64,000 bases of DNA from Pseudidiomarina aquimaris (GTDB taxonomy: Bacteria > Pseudomonadota > Gammaproteobacteria > Enterobacterales > Alteromonadaceae), in the NCBI RefSeq assembly GCF_003987395.1, contig NZ_PIPT01000009.1:62001-126000 (forward strand), read 5' to 3'. The notes under the pieces were generated by a model. The model was not told the DNA's origin. It saw only the letters and a program-made list of their open reading frames with translations, and searched no databases. The translations under genes were made by a program, and so were the position numbers. Below are positions 51,705-61,081 of this stretch, piece by piece; position 1 is the first letter of the stretch, and each line of letters starts with the position of its first letter.

Positions 51705-54700
51705 TTATTCAGTGTCCAACCAGTCGACTTTGTCCATCTTGCGGACCACCACGAACTCATCGCGGTTACAGCCAACGGTGCCGTAATAGTTAAAGCCATA
51801 GGCTTGTTGTGCGTAGCCGCCAATCATGTGGGTCGGCTTCATGACCGCACGGGTCACTGAGTTGTGAATACCGCCGCGGGTACCGGTTAACTCTGAACCT
51901 GGTACGTTCACGATCCGCTCTTGCGCGTGGTACATCATGCTCATGCCTTCAGGGACACGTTGCGAGACCACCGCACGGGCGCTAATCGAGCCGTTCACGT
52001 TGAAGATTTCGATCCAGTCGTTGTCTTCAATACCAGCAGCTTTGGCGTCAATTTCACTCAGCCAGACAATCGGGCCACCGCGCGACAAGGTCAGCATCAG
52101 CAAGTTGTCAGAGTAGGTGCTGTGAATACCCCATTTTTGGTGCGGGGTGATCCAGTTCAGTACGATCTCTTTGTTGCCGTTGCCTTGCTTGTTCAGCACC
52201 GGCTCAACGGTTTTCAGGTTAATCGGTGGCTTGTAAGCACACAGGGTTTCACCGAAATCGCGCATCCACTCATGATCTTGGTAGAACTGCTGACGACCTG
52301 TGATGGTGCGCCATGGAATCAACTCGTGAACGTTGGTGTAACCGGCGTTGTACGATACATGCTCGTCTTCCAAGCCAGACCACGTCGGTGACGAAATGAT
52401 CTTGCGCGGTTGTGCGACGATGTCGCGGAAGCGGATCTTCTCTTCCTCTTTTGGCTTGGCCAGATGCGTATGGTCACGGCCGGTGAATTCACCGAGTGCT
52501 TGCCACGCTTTTACCGCCACATGACCATTGGTTTCTGGCGCCAATGACAAAATCACTTCACAGGCATCAATGGCACTATCAATGACAGGGCGACCTTTGT
52601 TGGCGCCTTCTTCATGATGAACACGGTTCAGTTTGCCTAAGAAGTCAACTTCTTCTTGGGTATTCCAATTGATGCCTTTACCACCATTGCCAAGCTTGTC
52701 CATCAGCGGACCGAGCGAGGTGAAACGGTGATAGGTATTCGGGTAATCACGTTCAACCACGTTGATGTTCGGCATGGTGACGCCAGGCACAGCTTCACAC
52801 TCGCCCTTCCACCACGCTTTCACGCCATACGGTTGGGCAATTTCGCCCGGCGAGTCATGCATGATAGGAGTGGTCACTACATCTGTTTCGACCCCTAGGT
52901 GGCCTTGGCACACACGCGAGAATTCTTTTGCGATGCCTTTGAAAATATCCCAGTCACTGCGCGCTTCCCACACTGGATCAACAGCTGCGGTTAGTGGGTG
53001 AATAAACGGATGCATGTCCGAGGTATTCATGTCGTCTTTTTCATACCAAGTTGCCGTTGGCAACACGATGTCTGAATACAAGCAGGTGGTCGACATACGG
53101 AAGTCCAACGTCACCCACAAATCGACTTTGCCTTCTGCGCCTTCATCGACCCATTCGACGTCTTCCGGTTTCTTACCACCGAAGTCACCAAGGTCTTTGC
53201 CAAGCAAGCCGTGTTTGGTGCCCAGGAAGTGCTTGAGCATGTACTCGTGACCTTTACCTGAAGAACCAAGCAAGTTGGAGCGCCAGATAAACATGTTACG
53301 CGGGAAGTTTTTTGGATCGTCCGGCTGCTCACAAGCAAACTTCAGCTTGCCGCCTTTCAGTTGCTCAACAATGTAATCCTTTACATCAACACCGGCTTTT
53401 TCTGCCGCAGCCGCAAGGCCTAATGGGTTGGTACCCAACTGTGGCGCTGACGGCAACCAGCCCATGCGTTCTGCGCGGGTGTTGTAGTCAATGATCGAGC
53501 TTTGCCACTTGTTCTTGTCGGCTAACGGCGACACGACTTCGCTCATGTCGAGTTTCTCGTAGCGCCACTGGCTTGAGTGGTTGTAGAAGAACGAAGTACC
53601 GTTCATGTGGCGAGGTGGACGCTGCCAGTCAAGGCCAAACGCCAATGGCTGCCAGCCAGTTTGTGGACGCAGTTTTTCTTGGCCTACATAGTGCGCCCAA
53701 CCGCCGCCGGATTGACCGATACAGCCACACATCATCAGCATGTTGATCAAGCCACGGTAGCTCATGTCCATGTGGTACCAGTGGTTCAAAGCAGCACCCA
53801 CGATCACCATCGAACGACCTTTGGTCTTGTCAGCGTTGCGCGCAAACTCAGTGGCCACACGGATCACGTCAGCGGGTTTAACGCCAGTGATGTGTTCCTG
53901 CCATGCTGGCGTATAAGGTACGTCATCTTCGTAGCTCTGCGCACGGTTCGGATCGTTGCTGCCATCGTCAACGCCGTACTGCGCCAACATCAAGTCGTAA
54001 ACAGTCGCAACCAATGCGGTTTCGCCATTAGCGAGTTCCACACGCTTGGCTGGAATACGGCGTACTTGCACTTCATCATGATGGGTGTGTTGGAAATAAT
54101 CGTATTCGTGCGGTGCTGCACCGAAATACGGGAAGCCCACTTCGACCACTTCGTCATGACCGTCTTTCAGACTGAGTTGCAGGTCAACATCGCCACCTTG
54201 GTCTTTTTGCTCAAGGTTCCATTTACCTTTTTCGCCCCAGCGATAACCAATCGCACCGTTCGGGCTGGTCAGACGCTGGTCCGCGGCATTAATGGCAATG
54301 GTTTTCCAATCAGGATTGTTTGCTTCGCCGAGGTTATCGACCAAGTCTGCAGCACGTAAGAAGCGACCTTGCTTGAGCACCTTCTCGCCTGGCTCAAGCA
54401 TGACTAACATCGGCATGTCGGTGTAGCGCTTCACGTAGTCTTGGAAGTAGCTACTTTGTTGATTCACATAGTATTCTTTCAAGATGACATGACCGAACGC
54501 CATCGCCAAGGCTGAGTCGGTACCTTGACGCGGCGCCAGCCACGTGTCACCAAACTTCGACGCTTCTGAATAGTCCGAAGTGATAACGCAGGTTTTGGTG
54601 CCCTTATAACGAACTTCAGTTAAGAAGTGAGCATCAGGCGTACGGGTTTGCGGAACGTTTGAGCCCCACACAATAATATAGTTTGAGTTATACCAGTCGG

Positions 54701-55424
54701 CTGACTCAGGCACGTCGGTTTGCTCACCCCAAATCTGTGGAGAGGCTGGCGGCAAATCACAGTACCAGTCGTAGAAACTTAAGCAGTTACCGCCGATTAG
54801 CGATAGATAGCGTGCGCCAGCCGCATACGACACCATCGACATAGCAGGAATTGGCGAGAAACCACTGATGCGGTCAGGTCCGTAGGTTTTGGCGGTATAC
54901 ACGTTACTCGCGGCAATCAGTTCGTTGACTTCTTCCCAGCTTGCCCGCACAAAACCACCTAAGCCACGACGTTCTTTGTAGCTCTTGGCTTTCACTGGAT
55001 CGGTAACAATAGACTCCCACGCTTGCACTGGGTCTTTGTGTTGCTCCTTCGCGTCACGCCACAATTCCATCAACTTTTGACGCATCTTCGGGTATTTCAA
55101 GCGGTTGGCGCTGTAGATGTACCAAGAGTAACTTGCGCCTCGTGGACAGCCGCGCGGTTCGTGATTTGGTAGGTCTGGACGTGTACGTGGATAGTCGGTT
55201 TGTTGGGTTTCCCAAGTGACCAAACCGTCTTTCACGTAGATTTTCCAACTACAGGAACCGGTACAGTTCACGCCGTGAGTCGAGCGCACTACTTTGTCGT
55301 GCTGCCAACGCTGACGATAGCCGTTTTCCCAAGTGCGATCTTGGTCAGTTGTTACCCCATGCCCATCGGCAAAAGGTTCTTTGCGGGTTTTGAAAAACCG
55401 CAATTTGTCGAGTAGATGACTCAT
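51705..55424 (-). CDS. narG: Respiratory nitrate reductase alpha subunit
   Basis: Catalytic subunit (1239 residues) with bis-MGD cofactor and the FS0 [4Fe-4S] cluster, reducing nitrate to nitrite in the cytoplasm. N-terminus MSHLLDKLRFFKTRKEPFADGHG; FS0 ligands in HGVNCTGSCSW with the later PRGC; Mo ligand Asp in FYDWYCDLPP; C-terminal GCNRDEFVVVRKMDKVDWL. ATG 55424 has AGGAG six bases before it; a TTG six bases earlier was not used. First gene of narGHJI-ppiC, divergent from narX. Confidence 0.97.
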   Translation of the reverse strand: MSHLLDKLRFFKTRKEPFADGHGVTTDQDRTWENGYRQRWQHDKVVRSTHGVNCTGSCSWKIYVKDGLVTWETQQTDYPRTRPDLPNHEPRGCPRGASYSWYIYSANRLKYPKMRQKLMELWRDAKEQHKDPVQAWESIVTDPVKAKSYKERRGLGGFVRASWEEVNELIAASNVYTAKTYGPDRISGFSPIPAMSMVSYAAGARYLSLIGGNCLSFYDWYCDLPPASPQIWGEQTDVPESADWYNSNYIIVWGSNVPQTRTPDAHFLTEVRYKGTKTCVITSDYSEASKFGDTWLAPRQGTDSALAMAFGHVILKEYYVNQQSSYFQDYVKRYTDMPMLVMLEPGEKVLKQGRFLRAADLVDNLGEANNPDWKTIAINAADQRLTSPNGAIGYRWGEKGKWNLEQKDQGGDVDLQLSLKDGHDEVVEVGFPYFGAAPHEYDYFQHTHHDEVQVRRIPAKRVELANGETALVATVYDLMLAQYGVDDGSNDPNRAQSYEDDVPYTPAWQEHITGVKPADVIRVATEFARNADKTKGRSMVIVGAALNHWYHMDMSYRGLINMLMMCGCIGQSGGGWAHYVGQEKLRPQTGWQPLAFGLDWQRPPRHMNGTSFFYNHSSQWRYEKLDMSEVVSPLADKNKWQSSIIDYNTRAERMGWLPSAPQLGTNPLGLAAAAEKAGVDVKDYIVEQLKGGKLKFACEQPDDPKNFPRNMFIWRSNLLGSSGKGHEYMLKHFLGTKHGLLGKDLGDFGGKKPEDVEWVDEGAEGKVDLWVTLDFRMSTTCLYSDIVLPTATWYEKDDMNTSDMHPFIHPLTAAVDPVWEARSDWDIFKGIAKEFSRVCQGHLGVETDVVTTPIMHDSPGEIAQPYGVKAWWKGECEAVPGVTMPNINVVERDYPNTYHRFTSLGPLMDKLGNGGKGINWNTQEEVDFLGKLNRVHHEEGANKGRPVIDSAIDACEVILSLAPETNGHVAVKAWQALGEFTGRDHTHLAKPKEEEKIRFRDIVAQPRKIISSPTWSGLEDEHVSYNAGYTNVHELIPWRTITGRQQFYQDHEWMRDFGETLCAYKPPINLKTVEPVLNKQGNGNKEIVLNWITPHQKWGIHSTYSDNLLMLTLSRGGPIVWLSEIDAKAAGIEDNDWIEIFNVNGSISARAVVSQRVPEGMSMMYHAQERIVNVPGSELTGTRGGIHNSVTRAVMKPTHMIGGYAQQAYGFNYYGTVGCNRDEFVVVRKMDKVDWLDTE

Positions 55425-55720
55425 CCTCAAACTCCTAGTAGATGTCGTTACGCGCTAAGTTTGGATCGGTCATCGTTGCAAAGCTATAGGTCGCCGGCGG
55501 TGCGAAATAGGGGGTATACGCCTTTTCTACCTCTTTTTGAGTAGGGTGTTTTTTGGCTAAATTATTGTTTTACAAACAAATTGAAAAATTGCAGAAATTT
55601 CCATCATGTCGCGAAAAGCAAAAGAGGTAGCCCATTAAAGACGCTTGCCTAACCCCACCTGATGCAAGTGCAAGAAATTACCGTTAAACTAGACTTAGTT
55701 TTTTGTTCAGCGAGTTTTTT
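55425..55720. promoter_or_regulatory. Divergent narG / narX control region
   Basis: This 296-bp AT-rich gap has no ORF. It holds two identical, oppositely oriented NarL-type heptamers, TACCTCT (55528-55534) and AGAGGTA (55623-55629), and a 15-bp palindrome TTGTTT-TAC-AAACAA (55565-55579) midway. No near-consensus FNR box was found, unlike the other anaerobic promoters here. The palindrome has 15 bases, one longer than an FNR box. Confidence 0.4.
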
Positions 55721-57532
55721 ATGCGGCAGTTTTCCATCGTCACACGCGTCGGTATTGCGCTCGGCCTTATGGTTGCGCTTACTGTGGGTACATTGCTGGC
55801 TTCGTACTGGCTTTCTGAACGCGCCGACCAAGATGCATTAGCCATCAACAAAGCCGGCTCCTTGCGCATGCAGAGTTATCGCTATGCTTGGCATCGTCTG
55901 CATCAACCCGAAGCAGAAGTCACCGCTGAACTCGCGCAACAATTGCAAGAGACATGGCAGCATCCAGTTTTCAATCGCTTTAGCCACGGCGACAGCGCGC
56001 TTGCCGCGCAATTTCAAAGCACTCGTGAAAGCTGGCTGGAGCTCCAAGAACGTATTGCGACCGAAGGCGTGGTCGCCGATCAAGTCGAATCCCTAATCGC
56101 GCCCCACATCAGTGAGCTCGATGCGCTCGTGGGTGCACTGCAACAAGAGGCGGAGTCACGGATTCGAGCCATTCGTCTGATTCAAGTGCTGAGTCTTTTT
56201 GCAACGATTATCTTGGCTGGAATCATTGCCTATTGGCTGCGTAGCCGCGTACGCAAGCCACTACAGACGCTGACCCAAACAGCACGTCGCATTGGCCAAG
56301 GCGATTTTACCGCTCGCGTGAATCATCCTATGGGCGATGAACTCGGCGTGCTCGCCGAGACGCTCAACAAGATGAACACTGCGGTCGGTTACATGTACGG
56401 TAACCTTGAAAAACGTGTTGATGAACAGACGCAAGCGATTCAACACAGCAATACCAAGCTGCAGTTTTTGTATGACATGGCACGCAGTATTATCGAGCGT
56501 TCACCGAGTTATCAAGACTTCACGCATATCATCGATGGTCTTAAAGAAGCTGCGCGGATCAATGATCTCGAGTTGTGTCTGATCACACCGGCAGGCGACA
56601 AACCCTATCTGCAAGTGCAGCCCGAAACCAGTGACGACGACCCTTGCGCGGGCGTCGACTGTGCGGAATGCGTGTCTGCTGGTGGTGGCGTGAGTGTGAT
56701 GGAAGATAAGCGGGTGTATCGCTACCCGATTGAACGTGATCACCATTACTACGGCGTGCTCGTTGCCCGAGTCGAACTTGGCTCACAGCTTGACGACTGG
56801 CAACAGCAGTTACTGCAATCGGTCACCGATCAGTTGGCTATAGCGCTCAGCTTAAAGCAAGAGGAAGAGCAGGTGCGTCGTCTCGCGCTGATTCAAGAAC
56901 GCACTGTGATTGCGCGCGAGTTGCATGACTCATTGGCACAAGCGTTGTCTTATTTGAAGATTCAAGTCACACGGCTGGATAAAGCGATTCAAAAGGATGA
57001 TGCAGCGACCATAAACGATGTATCGCATGAGCTGCGCGAAGGTCTCAACTCGGCCTATCGCCAGTTACGTGAGTTACTGACAACCTTCCGCTTGAAGGTG
57101 GATGGTGCAGGGCTCATTAACGCACTACAAACTACGATCAAGCAGTTTGAGGAACAGTCTGGACTCGCTTTCCGCCTTGATTACCAATTGGCGAACGCGC
57201 CGTTGGAGCCACACGAAGAAATTCATTTGCTGCAAATCATTCGTGAAGCCTGCCAAAACGCCATTCACCACAGCCAAGGTTCTGAGGTAGTCATTCGCCT
57301 ACAACAAACGCTCGACAAAGGAATTAGTTTGAGTATTGAAGACAACGGCATTGGCATCCCCGAAAACGCTGAAAAACTTAATCACTATGGGTTGGCGATC
57401 ATGCAGGAGCGTAGCAAGCACCTCGGTGGGGAGCTACGCATTCAAAGGCGGGAACCGGGCGGTACTGGCGTCTACTTTGAGTTTCAACCCGCCTACGTGA
57501 ATGACCAAAAGGCGGCAGAACTCTCCTCTTAG
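55721..57532 (+). CDS. narX: Nitrate/nitrite sensor histidine kinase
   Basis: Membrane kinase of 603 residues. Helix 1 (about 8-28), a periplasmic four-helix domain with the P-box INKAGSLRMQSYRYA that binds nitrate, helix 2 near 160, a HAMP domain, a central region with a cysteine cluster CAGVDCAEC, and a HisKA_3 kinase: RELHDSLAQALSYLK with phospho-His402, then the N box and GxG loops (EDNGIGIP, GGTGVYF). ATG 55721; ribosome-binding site weak. Cognate regulator narL lies at 59 kb, separated by a transporter gene on the other strand. Confidence 0.94.
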   Translation: MRQFSIVTRVGIALGLMVALTVGTLLASYWLSERADQDALAINKAGSLRMQSYRYAWHRLHQPEAEVTAELAQQLQETWQHPVFNRFSHGDSALAAQFQSTRESWLELQERIATEGVVADQVESLIAPHISELDALVGALQQEAESRIRAIRLIQVLSLFATIILAGIIAYWLRSRVRKPLQTLTQTARRIGQGDFTARVNHPMGDELGVLAETLNKMNTAVGYMYGNLEKRVDEQTQAIQHSNTKLQFLYDMARSIIERSPSYQDFTHIIDGLKEAARINDLELCLITPAGDKPYLQVQPETSDDDPCAGVDCAECVSAGGGVSVMEDKRVYRYPIERDHHYYGVLVARVELGSQLDDWQQQLLQSVTDQLAIALSLKQEEEQVRRLALIQERTVIARELHDSLAQALSYLKIQVTRLDKAIQKDDAATINDVSHELREGLNSAYRQLRELLTTFRLKVDGAGLINALQTTIKQFEEQSGLAFRLDYQLANAPLEPHEEIHLLQIIREACQNAIHHSQGSEVVIRLQQTLDKGISLSIEDNGIGIPENAEKLNHYGLAIMQERSKHLGGELRIQRREPGGTGVYFEFQPAYVNDQKAAELSS

Positions 57533-57534
57533 GT

Positions 57535-58881
57535 TTACGGATTAAAGTAAACACTGTGCCGGCGCAGATAGACGCCGGCGACAATCATCGCGCAAATGAA
57601 ATAGAACACAGCAAAGGCTATTAGCGCCAACGCTGGTGTTCCGGTGACACTTTGCACTCCCCACATCAATGGAATATAACCTGCGCCCGCGGTTGCACAT
57701 GCCGCTAGCCAACGTAAGGCAATCGGCAGTTGGGCTGCGGGAAAAAGCACACTCGCAGAACGATAGATTGCACTGCTGGCTAGCGAAGAAACCACGAAGA
57801 GCACGAAGAAAACTAACAAGAACAGCAGAAAGTACTGCTCAGGCGCACCGCTATGAAAGGCTTGTTGGGTAAGGTACGCTGCTACCGCACAAGCCAGCGC
57901 CAACAATACGGCGCAGACAAAGGTCACCCGCGCTCCACCATAAAGATCCGCAAGCCATCCGCCTAGCGGCCGCGCTACCACCCCAACCAACGGTCCCAAC
58001 CACGCATAAGTCAAAGCTTGTGGCGCGTAATCGTTGCTGATGGCATTGACGAGTTCGCCGGCTTGCCACTCGCGGCTCAGACCGAATAAAAATTGCAGCA
58101 CCAACGGAAACGACAAAGCGAAGCCAATAAACGAACCGAACGCCATGATGTAAAGCAGTGTCATGACCCACAAATGTGGATTTCGAATCAAGTAACGGCG
58201 ATGAAAGGGCGCATGCGTTGGCCTTTCTTGGGACTGACGCTGCGCCGGATAAAGTACCGCCACGCAGGTAAAGACCAATAGCATCCAGCCCAAATTACTC
58301 AGGCTTATCGGTTGCTCGGGCCGCACACTGCCGAGCACATTACCCATACTAATAGTGGTCAGCAACGGGTCGGCATTGCCGCCAAGTACGTTTGGCAACG
58401 TCACGACCAGCGGTGTGGCTATTTGGGCGAGCACAATCCCGATACCGCCGACCGCAGCCGTCACCGCAAGCTCCCAGCCCATGGTACTCGATTCGGTACT
58501 ACTTCGTTCACCTCTCACGTAGAGCTGCGCACCGCCTAAACCAGCGCAAATAGCCAGTAGCTGTAATTGCTCCAAAGAAAATGATGTTTGTATGAACAGC
58601 CAAGCCATTGCCACTGCTACCAGCGTCAATAACGCGGTGGTCGTACGAATAAAACGCCGTGATAACGAACGTGAACCGAGCGCAAACCAACTCAATTGGA
58701 ATCCCGCTGCGGCAAAGCCTGTCAGTGCCAACAAGCCAAACAATTGTGCAAAATTGAAGCCAAGACCTAAGGCGTATAAAACCACCACAAGTACACTCCA
58801 GCACATCCATACGGACGTACTGGCAATGACTTGTAATGCGGTCATTTTGTCGATGGTTTCGCTAGTGGTAACAGGCTGCAC
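57535..58881 (-). CDS. Third NarK-type MFS nitrate/nitrite transporter
   Basis: A 448-residue protein with twelve predicted helices. It belongs to the nitrate/nitrite porter family: ISNDYAPQALTYAWLGPLVGVVARPLGGWLADLYGGARVT parallels the second half of the NarK fusion at 33 kb. The N-terminal half is more divergent (no clear GADRLG motif, and a poorly conserved first domain). Converges on narX (2-bp gap). Direction and substrate (nitrate in, nitrite out) cannot be told. Confidence 0.85.
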   Translation of the reverse strand: MQPVTTSETIDKMTALQVIASTSVWMCWSVLVVVLYALGLGFNFAQLFGLLALTGFAAAGFQLSWFALGSRSLSRRFIRTTTALLTLVAVAMAWLFIQTSFSLEQLQLLAICAGLGGAQLYVRGERSSTESSTMGWELAVTAAVGGIGIVLAQIATPLVVTLPNVLGGNADPLLTTISMGNVLGSVRPEQPISLSNLGWMLLVFTCVAVLYPAQRQSQERPTHAPFHRRYLIRNPHLWVMTLLYIMAFGSFIGFALSFPLVLQFLFGLSREWQAGELVNAISNDYAPQALTYAWLGPLVGVVARPLGGWLADLYGGARVTFVCAVLLALACAVAAYLTQQAFHSGAPEQYFLLFLLVFFVLFVVSSLASSAIYRSASVLFPAAQLPIALRWLAACATAGAGYIPLMWGVQSVTGTPALALIAFAVFYFICAMIVAGVYLRRHSVYFNP

Positions 58882-59155
58882 AATTGGCCTTTTGATGGCG
58901 GACGACTAAGCTAAGGATCGAGTATGGAAGGCCTTTGCCGCAAGGCTTCACAGGAGTTAGCAGCAAGGTATTTAGAGATACCACAACTACTCACATGGTG
59001 GTAGAAGGTGGCATTAACATTCTGATTATTAGCTGGTTTTTAATTTTAAGATGCGTTGTTTTGTCAATCTAAATTAGCTAACTTAAGCCTTGGTAAACCA
59101 TGCGCCAGCGCAACAAATATGTGAAAATAGCGGCAACTAAAGAAAGGAGAATACC

Positions 59156-59812
59156 ATGACTGATATGCGCTCGAGCATCATGCTAGTGGACGATCACCCG
59201 CTACTGCGTAAAGGTCTCAAACAACTTATTTCACTGGAAGACGAGCTCGAAGTTGTCGCCGAGTTCAGTAACGGCAAAGACGCCATTCCCGTAGCGGTGG
59301 AGCTGGACCCAGACTTAATCATTCTCGATCTCAACATGCAGGGAATGGACGGTTTGGAAACACTTAAACAGCTACGTGACGAAGGCGTGACTTCGCGCAT
59401 TGTCATGCTTACTGTGTCGGATGCCGATGAAGACGTCGTTGCCGCGATTACTAATGGCGCAGACGGTTACTTGCTGAAGGACATGGAACCTGAACAATTG
59501 ATTGAGCAAATTAAGCGCGCAATCGAAGGCAAGATGGTACTCAGTGAAGTCATTACCGAAGTACTGGCAACCGCGTTGCGTCGCCCTGCGCCACAGGGTG
59601 GTGGCAAGCTTGAAAGCCTGACCAATCGCGAACTCGAAATTTTGAAACTTATTGCTAAAGGTATGAGCAATAAAGTGATTGCCCGTGAGCTTGATATCTC
59701 CGACGGTACGGTCAAAGTCCACGTAAAGCACTTACTGAAAAAACTCGGCTTACGCTCGCGCGTCGAAGCCGCAGTATGGATGGTGAATCAACAGGGCGGT
59801 AAGCATGAGTAA
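59156..59812 (+). CDS. narL: Nitrate response regulator NarL
   Basis: A 218-residue LuxR/FixJ-type regulator: receiver domain with DDH acidic patch (11-14), phospho-acceptor Asp58 (ILDLNM) and Lys near 110; C-terminal helix-turn-helix LTNRELEILKLIAKGMSNKVIARELDISDGTVKVHVKHLLKKL. It acts with NarX on nar promoters. AAAGGAG precedes the ATG. The 274-bp gap before it (58882-59155) contains GGTAT-N6-ATACC at 58967-58982 but no other clear site. It overlaps moeA by 8 bases. Confidence 0.94.
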   Translation: MTDMRSSIMLVDDHPLLRKGLKQLISLEDELEVVAEFSNGKDAIPVAVELDPDLIILDLNMQGMDGLETLKQLRDEGVTSRIVMLTVSDADEDVVAAITNGADGYLLKDMEPEQLIEQIKRAIEGKMVLSEVITEVLATALRRPAPQGGGKLESLTNRELEILKLIAKGMSNKVIARELDISDGTVKVHVKHLLKKLGLRSRVEAAVWMVNQQGGKHE

Positions 59813-61019
59813 TTCCTGGTTACCCGTCGCGGACGCTCTCGCCGCGATGCAAAGCCAAGTCAGTGCGCTCACAGAAACCGAGACAGTAAGCTTAAGCGCC
59901 GCACTCGACCGGGTGCTCGCACAACCCGTATGCGCCGATATTAATGTGCCCGGCTACGATAACTCTGCGATGGACGGTTATGCGTTGCGCGCAGCTGAAG
60001 CGACACAACCCCTAAAGGTGGTTGGCGAAGCCTTTGCCGGTCATCCGTTCGACGGCACGTTGCCAGCCAATAGCTGTGTCCGCATTATGACCGGCGCGCA
60101 AATGCCGCAGGGTGCTGACGCGGTCGTGATGCAAGAGAACGTTGAGCGCGACGATGCTGACATACAGGTACAAACCACCGTCAAATGTGGTGATAACGTA
60201 CGCCTCTGCGGCAGTGATATTACCGACGGTGCAGTTGTCTTAGCAGCTGGTCAGCGTCTTAACGCTGTGCATATCGGTCTACTGGCCTCGCTTGGTATCG
60301 CGGAAGTGACGGTCATTCGTAAGCTACGGGTCGCGTTATTCTCTAATGGCGATGAACTGGTGGTGCCCGGCGAGCCACTGCGTAAGGCCAGCCAAATCTA
60401 CGACAGCAACCGCTTCACTCTCACGGCCATGCTGCAGCGCTTGAATGTCGACATCATCGATCTTGGTCACATTGCCGATGACCCTGATGCACTCGAGAGT
60501 GCTTTCCAACAAGCTATGCGCAGCGCCGATCTTGTCATCAGTAGTGCGGGCGTTTCTGTCGGTGACGCCGACCATACAAAGAATACCCTCGCAAAACTGG
60601 GGCATATTGAGTTTTGGAAGATTGCCATCAAGCCGGGTAAGCCGTTTGCCTTTGGCCGCCTAGGTGATGCCTGGTTCTGTGGTTTGCCAGGCAACCCAGT
60701 AGCGGCCGTGGTCACCCTCGACCAACTCGTGCAACCCCTACTACGACGTATGGCCGGCGAACAGCTGACGCCACCGTTACAACTTGAGGCGAAGGCCGCA
60801 ACGGCGATTAAAAAGCGCCCAGGCCGCACCGATTTTCAGCGCGGGCGCTTCAGTCAACGAGACGGCCAGTTATGGGCTGAGCCGGTTGGTAGCCAAAGTT
60901 CTGCAGTGCTCACCAGCGTTGCCCAAGCCAATTGTTTCTTAGTGCTTGAGCAAGAACGCGACAGCATTGCGGCCGGCGAATCAATTATTATTCAACCTTT
61001 CGATCAGCTGCTGACCTAG
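59805..61019 (+). CDS. moeA: Molybdopterin molybdotransferase
   Basis: Inserts molybdate into adenylated molybdopterin. The 404-residue protein shows the MoeA order: SLSAALDRVLA, NVPGYDNSAMDGYALR, VRIMTGAQMPQGADAVVMQE, the MoaB/Mog domain SSAGVSVGDADHTK and PGKPFAFG, and GLPGNPVAAV. It follows narL with an 8-base overlap, so nitrate regulation and cofactor synthesis are co-transcribed. Its stop TAG lies in an FNR-box-like sequence. Confidence 0.95.
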   Translation: MSNSWLPVADALAAMQSQVSALTETETVSLSAALDRVLAQPVCADINVPGYDNSAMDGYALRAAEATQPLKVVGEAFAGHPFDGTLPANSCVRIMTGAQMPQGADAVVMQENVERDDADIQVQTTVKCGDNVRLCGSDITDGAVVLAAGQRLNAVHIGLLASLGIAEVTVIRKLRVALFSNGDELVVPGEPLRKASQIYDSNRFTLTAMLQRLNVDIIDLGHIADDPDALESAFQQAMRSADLVISSAGVSVGDADHTKNTLAKLGHIEFWKIAIKPGKPFAFGRLGDAWFCGLPGNPVAAVVTLDQLVQPLLRRMAGEQLTPPLQLEAKAATAIKKRPGRTDFQRGRFSQRDGQLWAEPVGSQSSAVLTSVAQANCFLVLEQERDSIAAGESIIIQPFDQLLT

Positions 61020-61024
61020 ATCAA
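61011..61024 (+). promoter_or_regulatory. FNR-like box over the moeA stop codon
   Basis: CTGACCTAGATCAA matches the FNR consensus at 8 of 10. The core GACCTAGATCAAAG is identical to that over the ubiT stop before hemN. No good -10 is found at the class II distance; the site is tentative. Confidence 0.4.
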
Positions 61025-61040
61025 AGCAGTCTTGCTGAAT

Positions 61041-61078
61041 TGACTCCACACTTGCTTGCGTTAGCAACCGTGGAGTCA
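61041..61078 (+). promoter_or_regulatory. Hairpin that pairs the ribosome-binding site of the decarboxylase gene
   Basis: A perfect 9-bp outer stem (TGACTCCAC / GTGGAGTCA) and a 5-bp inner stem (TTGCT / AGCAA) lie directly before ATG 61082. The right arm contains the GGAG (61072-61075) of the ribosome-binding site, so a transcript read from moeA would have it sequestered. It could also end transcription weakly. Confidence 0.65.
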
Positions 61079-61081
61079 TTT

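Noticed and set aside
53577-54359. A 260-codon open frame on the plus strand opposite narG
   Set aside because: It lies entirely within narG, whose protein is recognisable along its full length; the frame has no ribosome-binding site and no recognisable protein. It is a mirror of the coding strand.
61041-61078. The hairpin as an ordinary moeA terminator
   Set aside because: It is followed by only TTTATG, and its right arm contains the ribosome-binding site of the next gene. Attenuation remains possible but translation control fits better.
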